Source of the DNA: Nitrospirota bacterium
GTDB lineage: Bacteria; Nitrospirota; Thermodesulfovibrionia; Thermodesulfovibrionales; Magnetobacteriaceae
Length of the DNA stretch: 64,000 nt
Assembly (NCBI GenBank): GCA_015233015.1
Contig: JADFYO010000010.1
Coordinates: forward strand, 1-64,000
Reading direction: 5' to 3'
The notes under the pieces are model-generated. The model searched no databases. It saw nothing but the letters and a program-made list of their open reading frames with translations, and was not told the DNA's origin. Shown piece after piece: positions 33,464-42,936 of this stretch. Position numbers and translations under genes: made by a program. Within the stretch, counting starts at the first letter, position 1. The number at the start of each line of letters is the position of its first letter.

Positions 33464-34240
33464 ATGATAAGCTTTTATAAATACATAAGAAAATATTTAA
33501 TGAAGAGTATTTCGCCAAAAATACTTGGTGACGGATTAAAGAGCTGTAACGAAATTGGGAAGTCTCTCGTTAAAAAGAAGGGTGTCGATTGTTTTTTAGA
33601 CGTAGGGGCCGGAGAAGGACAACTTACTCTAGAGTTTGCAGAAACTATTAAGACTAAACATATTTATGGGATAGATTTTGTAGATAGTAATATTATATTA
33701 CTAAAAGAGAAGTCAATAAATGCGGTTAAAGTTGATTTAAATGGTCATTTTCCATTTGATGATTCTTCTTTCGACATAATTTTATCAAGCCAAAATATAG
33801 AGCATATTTGCAATGTAAGAAGTTATCTTGGGGAATGCTATCGCTGTTTGAAAAAGGGTGGACAGTTTATAGTACTTACGGAAAACCTTGCCGCGTGGGA
33901 TAATATTTTTTCGTTAATATTAGGATGGCAGCCTTTTTCTACAACACCCATAGATGGGTGGAATGTTGGTAATCCTCTTACATGGCATCTTGACGAAGAG
34001 AAGACTCTTCTCAAGTCCGATAATATAGAAACGTATAAAAATACAGGTGTGGTTGGAGTGGCCGGGCACGTTAGAGTGCCTACGATAAGTTCGTTAAAAG
34101 AATTATTGCAAAAAACTGGCTTTATTGATATTGAAATTTATACGAAAGGGTATTTTCCCTTCTGGGGAACATTATCAGAATGGCTGTGCAGTATTGATAA
34201 AAGACATGGTCACTTTTTAATAGCTTCGTGTTTTAAATAA
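33464..34240 (+). CDS. Class I SAM-dependent methyltransferase
   Basis: 258 residues. Motif I is CFLDVGAGEGQLTLEFA and the post-motif acidic residue lies in IYGIDFVDSN; FDIILSSQNIEHICNV is the motif IV region. It shares the pattern ILGWQPFSTTP...AGHVRV with the methyltransferase at 45470, so the two are members of one subfamily. No Shine-Dalgarno site before the ATG. The preceding 277 bp are non-coding. Confidence 0.85.
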   Translation: MISFYKYIRKYLMKSISPKILGDGLKSCNEIGKSLVKKKGVDCFLDVGAGEGQLTLEFAETIKTKHIYGIDFVDSNIILLKEKSINAVKVDLNGHFPFDDSSFDIILSSQNIEHICNVRSYLGECYRCLKKGGQFIVLTENLAAWDNIFSLILGWQPFSTTPIDGWNVGNPLTWHLDEEKTLLKSDNIETYKNTGVVGVAGHVRVPTISSLKELLQKTGFIDIEIYTKGYFPFWGTLSEWLCSIDKRHGHFLIASCFK

Positions 34241-34373
34241 TAGAAAAGTATTTGTAGCATATTAAGTCAGTGTTGCAATTGTTGCCGCCTGTGAATTTTA
34301 CGGGGAAATCAATCAGAGTAGCTTAAGTACGAACCGGAATTAAACAAAAGGCAATCTATTCAATTGATAAAAG

Positions 34374-35174
34374 ATGGATGAAGCAAGAAAAATAGATATA
34401 CAGCGGAAATTAAGGCTTGACTTAATTGAATTACATTATATAGCTCACGCAGGCCATATTGGTGCTTCGTTGTCTTGTATGGATATAATGATTCATATTA
34501 TGTTATTTGAAATGGGATGTAATGATTATTTTATTCTTTCAAAAGGACATGCTGCCGCTGCATTATATACTATTTTACACTACAAAAAACTTATATCCGA
34601 TGAGGAATTAGCCTCTTTTTACAAAGACGGAACTACTTTGCCAGCGCACCCGCCCGCAATATCGAAAAGTTACATCCCTTTTGCAACTGGCTCGTTAGGG
34701 CACGGTCTGTCAATAGCCGCAGGCATGGCGCTTCATAAAAAGCTTGGGAAAGACACATCAGATTATCGCGTCTTTTGTCTTCTTTCCGATGGTGAATGTA
34801 ATGAAGGTGCAGTATGGGAAGCTGTTTTATTTTCCGTTAAACATAAGCTGGAAAATCTTATAATCATGATTGATAGAAATGGATTGCAGGGGTTTGACAA
34901 AACGGAAGGCGTGACAGATGACGGAGTAAGCGCGTCCAAGTGGAAAGCGTTTGGCTGTGACGTGTATCAGTGTGACGGTCATAATTTAGAAGACATGGCA
35001 TCTGTCTTTCTTAACATAAAAGCGAACTCCGCTCCAATAGTTGTTATTTTTAATACTATAAAGGGGAAAGGGATAGGCTACATGGAAGGCAAGTTGGAAT
35101 GGCATTATCTTCCAATGGATGACATCCAATATGCAACTGCGATAAAAGAAATCAGGGAAAAATATAGTGCGTAA
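34374..35174 (+). CDS. Transketolase, N-terminal (TPP-binding) subunit
   Basis: First half of a split transketolase-like enzyme, 266 residues. TPP/metal site: LLSDGECNEGAVWEAVLFSVKHKLENLIIMIDRNG; the N-terminal GHIGASLSCMDIM and HGLSIAAGMALHKKL are conserved. Overlaps the C-terminal subunit gene by 8 bp. In glycan clusters such pairs are thought to transfer two-carbon or acyl units to make branched or extended sugars, while housekeeping transketolase is usually a single polypeptide. Cytosolic. Confidence 0.92.
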   Translation: MDEARKIDIQRKLRLDLIELHYIAHAGHIGASLSCMDIMIHIMLFEMGCNDYFILSKGHAAAALYTILHYKKLISDEELASFYKDGTTLPAHPPAISKSYIPFATGSLGHGLSIAAGMALHKKLGKDTSDYRVFCLLSDGECNEGAVWEAVLFSVKHKLENLIIMIDRNGLQGFDKTEGVTDDGVSASKWKAFGCDVYQCDGHNLEDMASVFLNIKANSAPIVVIFNTIKGKGIGYMEGKLEWHYLPMDDIQYATAIKEIREKYSA

Positions 35175-36072
35175 GTTATTTGCAAAATTTATGGAAAACG
35201 TGAGCTTTGAAAAAGAAAATATAGTGTTTTTAACGGGCGATGTCGGCTTTATGTCTCTTGAGGGTCTCAGAGAGAACCTAAAACATAGATTTATAAATGC
35301 AGGCGTTGCCGAACAGAATATGATAGGTGTAGCTGCAGGACTCGCATTTATGGGTAATATGGTGTGGTGCTACAGTATTGCGCCTTTTGTTACGGCAAGA
35401 GTTTACGAACAATTAAGAAACGATGTTGATTTACACTGCATGAACGTCAAGGTGGTAGGCAATGGTGGCGGCTATGGGTATGGCATTATGGGTCCGACGC
35501 ATCACACCATAGACGATATTGCTCTTATGCACGCATTACGAAACTTTAAAATATATGTCCCAGCCTTTGCCAGCGACGTGGAGCAGGTTCTGAAACTTAT
35601 GGTTAATGAAAATGTCCCATCGTATTTGAGACTCGGCTTAGCCCAGGATGCTGCCTTTGATGTACCAGTGTTCTCTCCAATGCGTAATATAAGCAGAGGT
35701 GATAAGATAACCGTTGTCACCGCAGGTCCACTGATACATGAAGTAATAGGGAGTATGGATAAACTTTCCGGCAAGGAGGTCGTAGATTTATGGTGCATTG
35801 GACAATTGCCACTTTCTTTCCCCGATGAGTTCATCTTATCGTTAAGAAAGACTAAGAAATTATTAGTTTTAGAGGAACATATCTCTCATGGCGGTATTGG
35901 GAGTGTGATATCAACTGAAGTGTTGTCAAAGGGCTTTGCGCTTGACATGTTTGTTCACCGTTATGCTCTGGGATACCCTTCGAAAAGGTACGGAAGCCAA
36001 ATGTGGCATAGAAAGGAGTGCAAAATCGACAGCGAAGCTATATACTATGATATAATGGACATGATAGCATGA
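35167..36072 (+). CDS. Transketolase, C-terminal (pyrimidine-binding) subunit
   Basis: Second half of the split transketolase, 301 residues: pyrimidine-binding domain with FINAGVAEQNMIGVAAGLAFMG (the Glu that activates TPP) and the C-terminal domain ending GYPSKRYGSQ. Start GTG overlaps the preceding gene. Together with it a heterotetramer is expected. Confidence 0.92.
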   Translation: MRKLFAKFMENVSFEKENIVFLTGDVGFMSLEGLRENLKHRFINAGVAEQNMIGVAAGLAFMGNMVWCYSIAPFVTARVYEQLRNDVDLHCMNVKVVGNGGGYGYGIMGPTHHTIDDIALMHALRNFKIYVPAFASDVEQVLKLMVNENVPSYLRLGLAQDAAFDVPVFSPMRNISRGDKITVVTAGPLIHEVIGSMDKLSGKEVVDLWCIGQLPLSFPDEFILSLRKTKKLLVLEEHISHGGIGSVISTEVLSKGFALDMFVHRYALGYPSKRYGSQMWHRKECKIDSEAIYYDIMDMIA

Positions 36073-36132
36073 GGCAGGACGGTAATTTTTGTAAATCTAC
36101 GCTCAGATACATCAGTTCTGGAGGACGTTACT

Positions 36133-37122
36133 GTGCTTACAAATAAATATATTTCTGTAGTTGTAGCATGCTATCGGGATGAACTTAGTGTGACAGAAAT
36201 GTTAAAAAGGCTTCAGGCGACGATGGAAAAGATAACCCCCAACTGGGAAGTTATCTATGTTAATGACGCAAGTCCCGATAATGCCGAATATGTCTTACTT
36301 GAACAGGCTGCAATAAATCCCAGATTAACGGTAATATCCCATGCCCGAAACTTTGGGGCGCAGGTAGCATTTTCGACAGGGCTTGCACAGGCAATAGGAG
36401 ATGCAGTAGTAATAATGGATGGAGATCTGCAGGATCCACCTGAATTGATAGAGGAATTTATACAAACATGGCTTTCAGGTTATAAAGTAGTTTATGGAAT
36501 AAGAAAGAAGCGCCACGAGGGGTCTATTCGTAATATTGGATATAAAGTATTTTATAAAATTTTAAACAAAATAGCATATATCGATATACCGCTGGATGCA
36601 GGGGAGTTCTCTTTAATGGATCGTGTCGTTGTAGATGTTATATCAGCCAGCAGGGAACGAGACAGGCTTATAAGAGGGTTGCGGGCGTATGCCGGGTTTA
36701 AACAAAAGGGTATTGAATTTGAAAGACCGCAGCGCTATTCGGGCGAATCTACCCAAAGTTTGCTGGATTATTTTATGTGGGCATTTAAATCCTTCATATC
36801 TTTTTCATTGGTTCCATTGCGCATAATAACGACGATGGCTTTTATTATGGGTATAGCCTTAACATTTCTTTTAATGTATTATATAGGCGGTTTTTTGTTG
36901 GGTTTTTCTGCTCCTAGAGGATATATGACTTTATTAAGTTTGATTTTAGGTATTGGTACTATGGTTATGCTGTCGCTGGGTATTATCGGAGAGTATATTG
37001 GACGATTATTTGTAGAAATTAAACATCGCCCACAACCGGTAATTAGTGCTTTAGTTAATGACCATCGCAAGGAATCCATTCGCTGGCTTGGTCAAACAGA
37101 CACAAAAAACTCTGAAGATTAA
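36133..37122 (+). CDS. GT2 glycosyltransferase, dolichyl-phosphate-sugar-synthase type
   Basis: 329 residues: GT-A domain with SVVVACYRDELSVTEML, the nucleotide-sugar site VIYVNDASPD and VIMDGDLQDPPELI (DxD), followed by two membrane helices (IITTMAFIMGIALTFLLMYYI and LLSLILGIGTMVMLSLGII) and the closing EYIGRLFVEIKHRPQPVI. Such enzymes load a sugar or amino sugar onto undecaprenyl phosphate. GTG start with GGAGG eight bases upstream. It shows what the deleted GT2 at 29819 has lost. Confidence 0.92.
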   Translation: MLTNKYISVVVACYRDELSVTEMLKRLQATMEKITPNWEVIYVNDASPDNAEYVLLEQAAINPRLTVISHARNFGAQVAFSTGLAQAIGDAVVIMDGDLQDPPELIEEFIQTWLSGYKVVYGIRKKRHEGSIRNIGYKVFYKILNKIAYIDIPLDAGEFSLMDRVVVDVISASRERDRLIRGLRAYAGFKQKGIEFERPQRYSGESTQSLLDYFMWAFKSFISFSLVPLRIITTMAFIMGIALTFLLMYYIGGFLLGFSAPRGYMTLLSLILGIGTMVMLSLGIIGEYIGRLFVEIKHRPQPVISALVNDHRKESIRWLGQTDTKNSED

Positions 37123-37133
37123 AAGGATACCTC

Positions 37134-38708
37134 ATGAAATTGGCGTTTGTCTCGGTAGAAAATGGCATAGTAGCAATCGGTTTTAGGAAGATGGCAGCTG
37201 TTGCCCGCACCATGCAGCCTGACGCGGGAGTGTATTATGTGGTGCCGGCGCAGTTTTTCAATCCCCTCAATTTAATTCTGCCAAATAGAGTGGATAAAGA
37301 TATTTTTTCAGAGAAAGAAATAGACGATATTGCAGAACATTTAGCACTTTTCGACATGGTGTGTTTTTCTTCCATGACGGCTTTTTCCGCTCTGACAAAA
37401 AGGATTATTGCAAAGATACGGCGAGTTAATCGTGATGCGTACATAGTATGGGGCGGGGTTCACTCGATCGTGTATCCAGAAGACGCGATACAATTCGCTG
37501 ACGCCATATGTGTGGGCGAGGGTGAAAAAGACTTTAAGGAATTTTTTACCTTTTTTCGCGATGGATTAGATTTCACAATGACCAAAAACTTTTGGTTTAA
37601 TATAGGCGATAGAATAATAAAAAATGGTTTTTCCCCCCTAAACACACCTCAGGAAATGGATAGTTTTCCGTTTCCTCTTTATGCGGACAGAGAATTAATA
37701 TACAGAAAAAATAAACGAGGATTTGCAGATTGTGGGCTGTCCGACTACCTGGCTAACAATAGTCTTTGCTATAACACAGTTTGGTCGATTGGTTGCCCTA
37801 ATAAATGTATTTACTGCAGCAATTCCAAATTCACTGAAAACGATAAAAACTATAAAATACTCAGACACCCAAGCGTTGAATATATTATTGCCGAGGTAGA
37901 AAGTGTTTTAGAGAAGCACCCGCATATCTCCACAATATCTTTCCACGACGATTCCTTTATGGCAATCCCTTATGCTACCCTTGAAAGGTTTGCGTCTCTG
38001 TGGAAGGAAAGAATTAGCAAACCTTTTTGTGTACTAGGTCTAATACCGTCTTATGTAAAGAGAGATAAGATAGATGTGCTTGTCAATGCAGGGATGATCC
38101 GGGTACGTATGGGAATCCAAAGCGGAAGCGATAGAATTTTGAAATTTTATAAGAGACCAAATCCCGCAGGTGTTATTCTCAACGCCTCTTCTGTTTTAGC
38201 GGAGTTTAAAGAACATATGCTCCCACCATCATATGATATTATTTTGGATAATCCCATAGAAGAGAGGGACGATGTTGTGGCAACCCTCGAAATGCTCTAT
38301 GAGATTCACAGGCCATTCACTCTTAATATATTTTCCCTGAGGGTTATTCCTAATACGGAACTCGCGCGTGAGTTTGAGCGCCTTAATATAAATGTACAAG
38401 ATATTAAACATAATTTTCTAAATGTTAAACCTACCCTTGCCAATCTGCTTGTTTATTTGCTGATACTATTTAAGCCACCTAAATGGATGTTTCGAAGACT
38501 CCTCGGACGTGTGAAACCGTTTCATGAAAAACAATGTCAATATCCTGTATCGATGACAATTTTGAGAATATTGGTTTATGCAAAAAAAGCGCTGGTTTAT
38601 CTTCGGTTTCTATATTTTGATGCAATGTTAGGGAAAGTCGGCTATATTTTATATAAGATTGGACTGATCAAATATTATCAAAGGCGCAATAAGCGGTATG
38701 TTCAATGA
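37134..38708 (+). CDS. B12-binding-domain radical SAM protein 2
   Basis: 524 residues: N-terminal B12-type domain (with FDMVCFSSMTAFSALT and YIVWGGVHSIVYPEDAI) and radical SAM core at GCPNKCIYCSNSKF (residues about 220-235), then FHDDSFMAIPY and MGIQSGSDRILKFYKRP. It is a close paralogue of the gene at 46847: equal length, colinear, and nearly identical over long segments. Overlaps the next gene by ATGA. Probably modifies a cluster-specific sugar or lipid intermediate; reaction unknown. Confidence 0.9.
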   Translation: MKLAFVSVENGIVAIGFRKMAAVARTMQPDAGVYYVVPAQFFNPLNLILPNRVDKDIFSEKEIDDIAEHLALFDMVCFSSMTAFSALTKRIIAKIRRVNRDAYIVWGGVHSIVYPEDAIQFADAICVGEGEKDFKEFFTFFRDGLDFTMTKNFWFNIGDRIIKNGFSPLNTPQEMDSFPFPLYADRELIYRKNKRGFADCGLSDYLANNSLCYNTVWSIGCPNKCIYCSNSKFTENDKNYKILRHPSVEYIIAEVESVLEKHPHISTISFHDDSFMAIPYATLERFASLWKERISKPFCVLGLIPSYVKRDKIDVLVNAGMIRVRMGIQSGSDRILKFYKRPNPAGVILNASSVLAEFKEHMLPPSYDIILDNPIEERDDVVATLEMLYEIHRPFTLNIFSLRVIPNTELAREFERLNINVQDIKHNFLNVKPTLANLLVYLLILFKPPKWMFRRLLGRVKPFHEKQCQYPVSMTILRILVYAKKALVYLRFLYFDAMLGKVGYILYKIGLIKYYQRRNKRYVQ

Positions 38709-39190
38709 GACCGGTGTTTCATATTATAGCCGCTATATCGGGAAGTGTTCCGGTTTATATTGCCACAAAATCGTTAGACTGCGCATTGATTTATGGTTCA
38801 ACGGTGGTATTTATTGATATAGACCACCTTTTAGATTATGTCCTATGGAACAAGAGACCTATAAATCTTAAGGGGTTTTTGAAAATGGGCAATGCGGGCA
38901 ACTGGTCAAGGGTGCTTTTTATCATGCATGGCTACGAATGGCTTTTAATCTTAATCGTGTTAGACCTGTCATTTCAAAATATTTTTGTCTATGCCATGAC
39001 GGCGGGCTATTTCGTACATATTCTTATGGACGAGACAGGGAACAGACTACCTTCATGCCGAGCGAGGATTAAGCCGCTTTTTTACCTTCTTTCGTACAGA
39101 GCTGCTATGGGGTTTAAAATAGACAAAATATGCTATGGAACTAATATGGTTAGTCCGCAGAATACTTCTAACCTTAACATCCTGAATTGA
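38705..39190 (+). CDS. Small membrane protein, DUF457/YdjM-like metal-dependent hydrolase type
   Basis: 161 residues with about three to four hydrophobic helices. VVFIDIDHLLDYVLW, MHGYEWLLIL and AGYFVHILMDE place His and Asp residues as in the inner-membrane LexA-regulated YdjM-like family, suggesting metal binding. Starts in the ATGA overlap with radical SAM gene 2. Real function unknown. Confidence 0.65.
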   Translation: MRPVFHIIAAISGSVPVYIATKSLDCALIYGSTVVFIDIDHLLDYVLWNKRPINLKGFLKMGNAGNWSRVLFIMHGYEWLLILIVLDLSFQNIFVYAMTAGYFVHILMDETGNRLPSCRARIKPLFYLLSYRAAMGFKIDKICYGTNMVSPQNTSNLNILN

Positions 39191-39203
39191 GGGAATAATA
39201 ATT

Positions 39204-40271
39204 ATGAATTATAAAATCAGAGGTCTAAAGACACTTGCAGGCCTTGGGTATCAGGTGCTTAGAGCAAATGTGTCAAAAAGAAGAATTCCTATTTTCTTGA
39301 GTCTAAACATTACTAACAAGTGCAATTTACAGTGCAAATACTGCTACATCAGAGACGATAAACTGGACAAATCAATATTAGATGCAGAGTATTCTAAAGA
39401 AGAGATTTTCAAAATAGTCGACGAGTTTTATGAAATGGGTACGAGAATGATTTATATTCTTGGAGGCGAGCCGCTCATTCACAAAGATATCGGTAAGATA
39501 ATAGACTACATAGTGAATAAGAATATATATCTTCACATAACAACAAATGGTACTTTGATAGAGCGCAAACTCGATGAAATAAAAAACGTTCACACACTCT
39601 GTGTCAGCCTCGATGGCATTGAAGACCATAATGACGACCTCCGGGGCAAGGGTGTTTTTAATCAGGCTATTAAGGGTATTAAGTCCGCAGTAAATGCGTC
39701 AATACCGTGTAGGGTTCATGCTGTATTGACGAGAAAAAACCTTCATGAGATAAGAACTATCGTAGAGTTATGCAGGGATTTGAAAATCACTTTCTCCATA
39801 TCACCTCCAAACTTTCTTGGGGAAACGGAGATTCCAGACTTGAGAATCTCTACAGATGAATACAAGGTCTTTTGGAAAGAATACCTGAACATGTACCATC
39901 AGGGATTGCCCATCGGGAATTCTTCCGAAGCTATCAAGCAATGCCTTAACTGGCCGGTAGATTATCACAGATACATAAAAGCCGATGAGAAGGTAGGCCA
40001 TTATAAGCCTACTTTTTGTTTAAATGGTCACTTATATGCAGGTTTGGCTGCAGATGGTACGATGTGCAATTGTATTAATCTAGGGGTATTGAATGGTCCG
40101 AATATAAAGAAATATGGTGTTAAAAAAGCCTGGGAGATGTTATTGCAATGGAGGCCGGACTGTGTTTCCTGCGCGAGCATTAACTGTATCGAGACTGCCA
40201 TGCTGTTGAATTTGAGGCTGGGAACGGTTTTCAACGGTTTAAACTTTCACAGAAAATTCTTTCACAGGTGA
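39204..40271 (+). CDS. Radical SAM/SPASM-domain protein
   Basis: 355 residues. Radical SAM cluster motif CNLQCKYCYIRDD near residue 37, GGEPLIHKDI (SAM-binding GGE) and a C-terminal SPASM-like cysteine set: CLNGHLYAGLAADGTMCNCINLG and CVSCASINCIETAM. SPASM proteins bind auxiliary Fe-S clusters and modify peptides, sugars or lipids. Lies in line with the other cluster genes and has no precursor peptide gene beside it, which favours a small-molecule or glycan substrate. Confidence 0.88.
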   Translation: MNYKIRGLKTLAGLGYQVLRANVSKRRIPIFLSLNITNKCNLQCKYCYIRDDKLDKSILDAEYSKEEIFKIVDEFYEMGTRMIYILGGEPLIHKDIGKIIDYIVNKNIYLHITTNGTLIERKLDEIKNVHTLCVSLDGIEDHNDDLRGKGVFNQAIKGIKSAVNASIPCRVHAVLTRKNLHEIRTIVELCRDLKITFSISPPNFLGETEIPDLRISTDEYKVFWKEYLNMYHQGLPIGNSSEAIKQCLNWPVDYHRYIKADEKVGHYKPTFCLNGHLYAGLAADGTMCNCINLGVLNGPNIKKYGVKKAWEMLLQWRPDCVSCASINCIETAMLLNLRLGTVFNGLNFHRKFFHR

Positions 40272-40308
40272 CAGGTTATCGGTGGACAAAACTACCTGCC
40301 GCTAAAGA

Positions 40309-41271
40309 ATGGAATTACAGGGCACAGATACTAACTACTCCATGAATAGCACGGACATAACTTTTGTGGAAACAAAATGTCTGTTTTGTGCTGAGTCCAG
40401 TGACAAACTCTTGTATCCCATGAAGCTTGAAAAGACCGATTTTAATGCCTACGCTTTCAGTGCACGCAGAAAAAGAAAGAGAGAACATTATAGGATCTTA
40501 GTTTGTGAAAAATGTGGACTGGTAAGATCAGATCCTGTCATAGAAAAGGAGCAGCTCGATTTGTTGTACGGGGAAAGTCAGTTTATTTACTCTGAGGAAG
40601 CCCCGTTTGCTGCTGAAACATATCTCCAACTGCTGCAAGAAAAGGTCATACCTTATATAGAAGGAGATTTAAAAAATAAAACGCTTCTTGAGATAGGATG
40701 CGGTAACGGCTTTTTTCTCGAAAACGCTCTCGAGTTGGAAATTAATGATGTAACTGGCATTGAGCCAAGTAGAAGTTGTTATGAAAATGCCTCCGGCAAA
40801 GTAAAAAAAAACATAATAAACGATGTCTTCAGGGTGGAAACCTTTCAGGGCAAAAAGTTTGACATGATTTGTAGCTTTCACGTTTTAGATCATGTACCAG
40901 ATCCTAAGCAAACCCTTGCAGATGTAATGGAGCTGCTTAGCCCGGGGGGATGCGTCCTCCTTGCCTGCCATGATGTCGAAAGCTGGAGCGTGAAACTGAT
41001 GAAAGACCACACCCCAATCTTTGACATAGAGCATATCTACCTGTTTTCGAAGAATACCCTCTCACGTCTCATGAGTGAAGCAGGTTTTGAAGTGGTTGAA
41101 GTCAGCTCCTACACAAACACGTATCCTCTCGGTTACTGGCTGCGTATGATGCCTGTTGTATCAGGTCTTGTGCAGTTTTTACCAAAGAGTTTGAAAAACA
41201 TTCCTTTGCCGGTCAAAGCAGGAAATATCTACGCTGTAGGTAAAAAACCTTGTAGGAGAAAATACAGTTGA
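40309..41271 (+). CDS. Methyltransferase with N-terminal zinc ribbon
   Basis: 320 residues. An N-terminal zinc-binding pair CLFCAES...CEKCGLVRSDP (residues about 23-75) is followed by a class I methyltransferase domain with TLLEIGCGNGFFLENAL and FDMICSFHVLDHVPDP. This zinc-ribbon plus methyltransferase design is common among sugar C- and O-methyltransferases of polysaccharide and antibiotic pathways. Gene begins 37 bp after the SPASM gene. Confidence 0.87.
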   Translation: MELQGTDTNYSMNSTDITFVETKCLFCAESSDKLLYPMKLEKTDFNAYAFSARRKRKREHYRILVCEKCGLVRSDPVIEKEQLDLLYGESQFIYSEEAPFAAETYLQLLQEKVIPYIEGDLKNKTLLEIGCGNGFFLENALELEINDVTGIEPSRSCYENASGKVKKNIINDVFRVETFQGKKFDMICSFHVLDHVPDPKQTLADVMELLSPGGCVLLACHDVESWSVKLMKDHTPIFDIEHIYLFSKNTLSRLMSEAGFEVVEVSSYTNTYPLGYWLRMMPVVSGLVQFLPKSLKNIPLPVKAGNIYAVGKKPCRRKYS

Positions 41272-41281
41272 AAAGGTTGAT

Positions 41282-42031
41282 ATGGAAAAGTTTCCGTCTA
41301 TAGCCAATTTGCCTCCGGGGGATACTTTACGAAGTAAATTGCTTTTTTTCTTAAGAACCGTGGCCGACTTACAGGTAGCCTCAGTTTTACAAAAACTCGT
41401 GCCGTGGCTTTCGTCTCTTTCGGGCAATGTGCTGGAAGTCGGTTGCGGCGCTCAACCGTACAGACATTATGTGCCCAAAAGATGCACCTACACGGGGTTG
41501 GATTGGGAAAACTCCGAGGCTGCCTTTGGTTATAAAGCCCCGGACACTGTTTACTATAATGGAGGGGCTTTCCCTTTTCCCGACAACTCATACGACAATG
41601 TTTTTCACACCGAAGTGATAGAACATGTTTATCATACAGAGTCCTTTTTCAAAGAATGTAAAAGGGTCTTGAAAGACAGAGGAGAGATGTTTTTTAGCGT
41701 TCCTTTTTCGGCAAGATTTCACTATATACCTTACGATTACTGGCGCTACACCCCGTCGGCTCTAAGGAGACTTTTGGAAGAGGCAGGTTTCTGCGATATT
41801 CAAATAATACCCAGAGGTAATGATTTTACAGTTTTTTTCTATAAGGCGTTAAGTATAATCTACAGGTGGTTTTCCGGTAAGGGCTTGATAAAAGTTCTGG
41901 CAATACTGTTTTCTCCTTTAGCGTTTTTGTCCTTGATAATCGGACATCTTTCTCTGAGAACAAAGATGGGCTCCGATGACGATTGTTTAGGATACACTGT
42001 GAAATCCAGGGCTCAGTTGCTGAGTGACTGA
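41282..42031 (+). CDS. Class I SAM-dependent methyltransferase
   Basis: 249 residues. Motif I NVLEVGCGAQPYRHYV; YTGLDWENSEAAFGYKAPDTVYYNGGAFPFPDNSYDNVFHTEVIEHV covers motifs II to IV. A hydrophobic segment near the C-terminus (LIKVLAILFSPLAFLSLIIGHLSL) suggests membrane association. Starts 10 bp after the preceding gene. Confidence 0.86.
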   Translation: MEKFPSIANLPPGDTLRSKLLFFLRTVADLQVASVLQKLVPWLSSLSGNVLEVGCGAQPYRHYVPKRCTYTGLDWENSEAAFGYKAPDTVYYNGGAFPFPDNSYDNVFHTEVIEHVYHTESFFKECKRVLKDRGEMFFSVPFSARFHYIPYDYWRYTPSALRRLLEEAGFCDIQIIPRGNDFTVFFYKALSIIYRWFSGKGLIKVLAILFSPLAFLSLIIGHLSLRTKMGSDDDCLGYTVKSRAQLLSD

Positions 42032-42068
42032 ATTGGTGTCTACCATTGATATCACACCTCAGTACGTG

Positions 42069-42140
42069 ACATAATTCCCACGAAACTGCTTTAACTATGC
42101 GGCTTGGGTATCATCTTAATCTTATGTACTTATTAGTAAC
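42069..42140 (+). repeat. 72-bp dispersed element, copy A
   Basis: ACATAATTCCC, 17 bp, then ATGCGGCTTGGGTATCATCT...CTTATGTACTTATTAGTAA. A copy with the same spacing lies at 55682-55752. Both start about 40 bp or less after a stop codon. Nature unknown: end of a lost mobile element or a conserved 3' RNA element. Confidence 0.55.
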
Positions 42141-42773
42141 TTGTTTCAACATCTCAAACGAATGATATCGCGTATCCGCTCTTTATTGAACAGTGCTCAT
42201 ATTTATGACGCCTTTACCCTGTTTGTTTGTGGACGGGAAGGCATTGTAAAATCCTATTTACATCCCAAAGAAGGCGACAGTATTTTGGATATCGGATGCG
42301 GTACTGGCATAATCGTCCAGTATTTGCCGGATATTGTTAAATATCGGGGCTGGGACATCAGTCAAGAGTATATCCAATTTGCGAAGGAAAGGTATCGAAC
42401 CCGGCCTAATGTTGTTTTTGAGTGTAAAGACATCAATAGAATAAATGATATTCAGGATATAGCTCTGTATGATATCGTGGTGGCCGTTGGAGTGTTACAT
42501 CATCTTAAGGACGAAGAGGCAGGCAGATTATGTGAGGTTGTTGCCGCCGTCATCAAACCAGAAGGGAGATTTGTAACAGCAGATGGATGCTATGCGAAGG
42601 AGCAATCCATGATTGCACGCTATCTGCTTTCAAAGGATCGTGGCAAATATGTACGAGACAAAGATGGATATATTTCTCTCGTATCTGATTATTTCGGTAA
42701 TATAAAAGTTGATATCCGGCATGATATGTGCCGCATCCCCACTACATCAATTATTATGGAATGCTCTCTGTGA
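42141..42773 (+). CDS. Class I SAM-dependent methyltransferase
   Basis: 210 residues from TTG 42141 (ATG 42162 is an alternative start). Motif I is DSILDIGCGTGIIVQYL, with GWDISQEYIQFAKERY and YDIVVAVGVLHHL following. Role in the glycan pathway inferred from position. The next 160 bp hold no gene except a six-codon frame (MNCPKC) behind an AGGAGG site. Confidence 0.84.
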   Translation: MFQHLKRMISRIRSLLNSAHIYDAFTLFVCGREGIVKSYLHPKEGDSILDIGCGTGIIVQYLPDIVKYRGWDISQEYIQFAKERYRTRPNVVFECKDINRINDIQDIALYDIVVAVGVLHHLKDEEAGRLCEVVAAVIKPEGRFVTADGCYAKEQSMIARYLLSKDRGKYVRDKDGYISLVSDYFGNIKVDIRHDMCRIPTTSIIMECSL

Positions 42774-42936
42774 AGCGAGGGAGTCATGTTTAAACATCTC
42801 TACCGATATCAAGGTGCAGTTGAACCAGAGAAAACTTGGGATTGCATTGGCAAAAGCTCTCCTCAGTAAGGATCATCAGGAGGATAAAAGCATGAACTGT
42901 CCAAAGTGCTAAGGATGTGTATGCTAAACATAAGCC

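Noticed and set aside
42893-42913. Six-codon frame MNCPKC behind AGGAGG
   Set aside because: Could be the stump of a zinc-ribbon gene or a leader, but six codons are not enough to call a gene.
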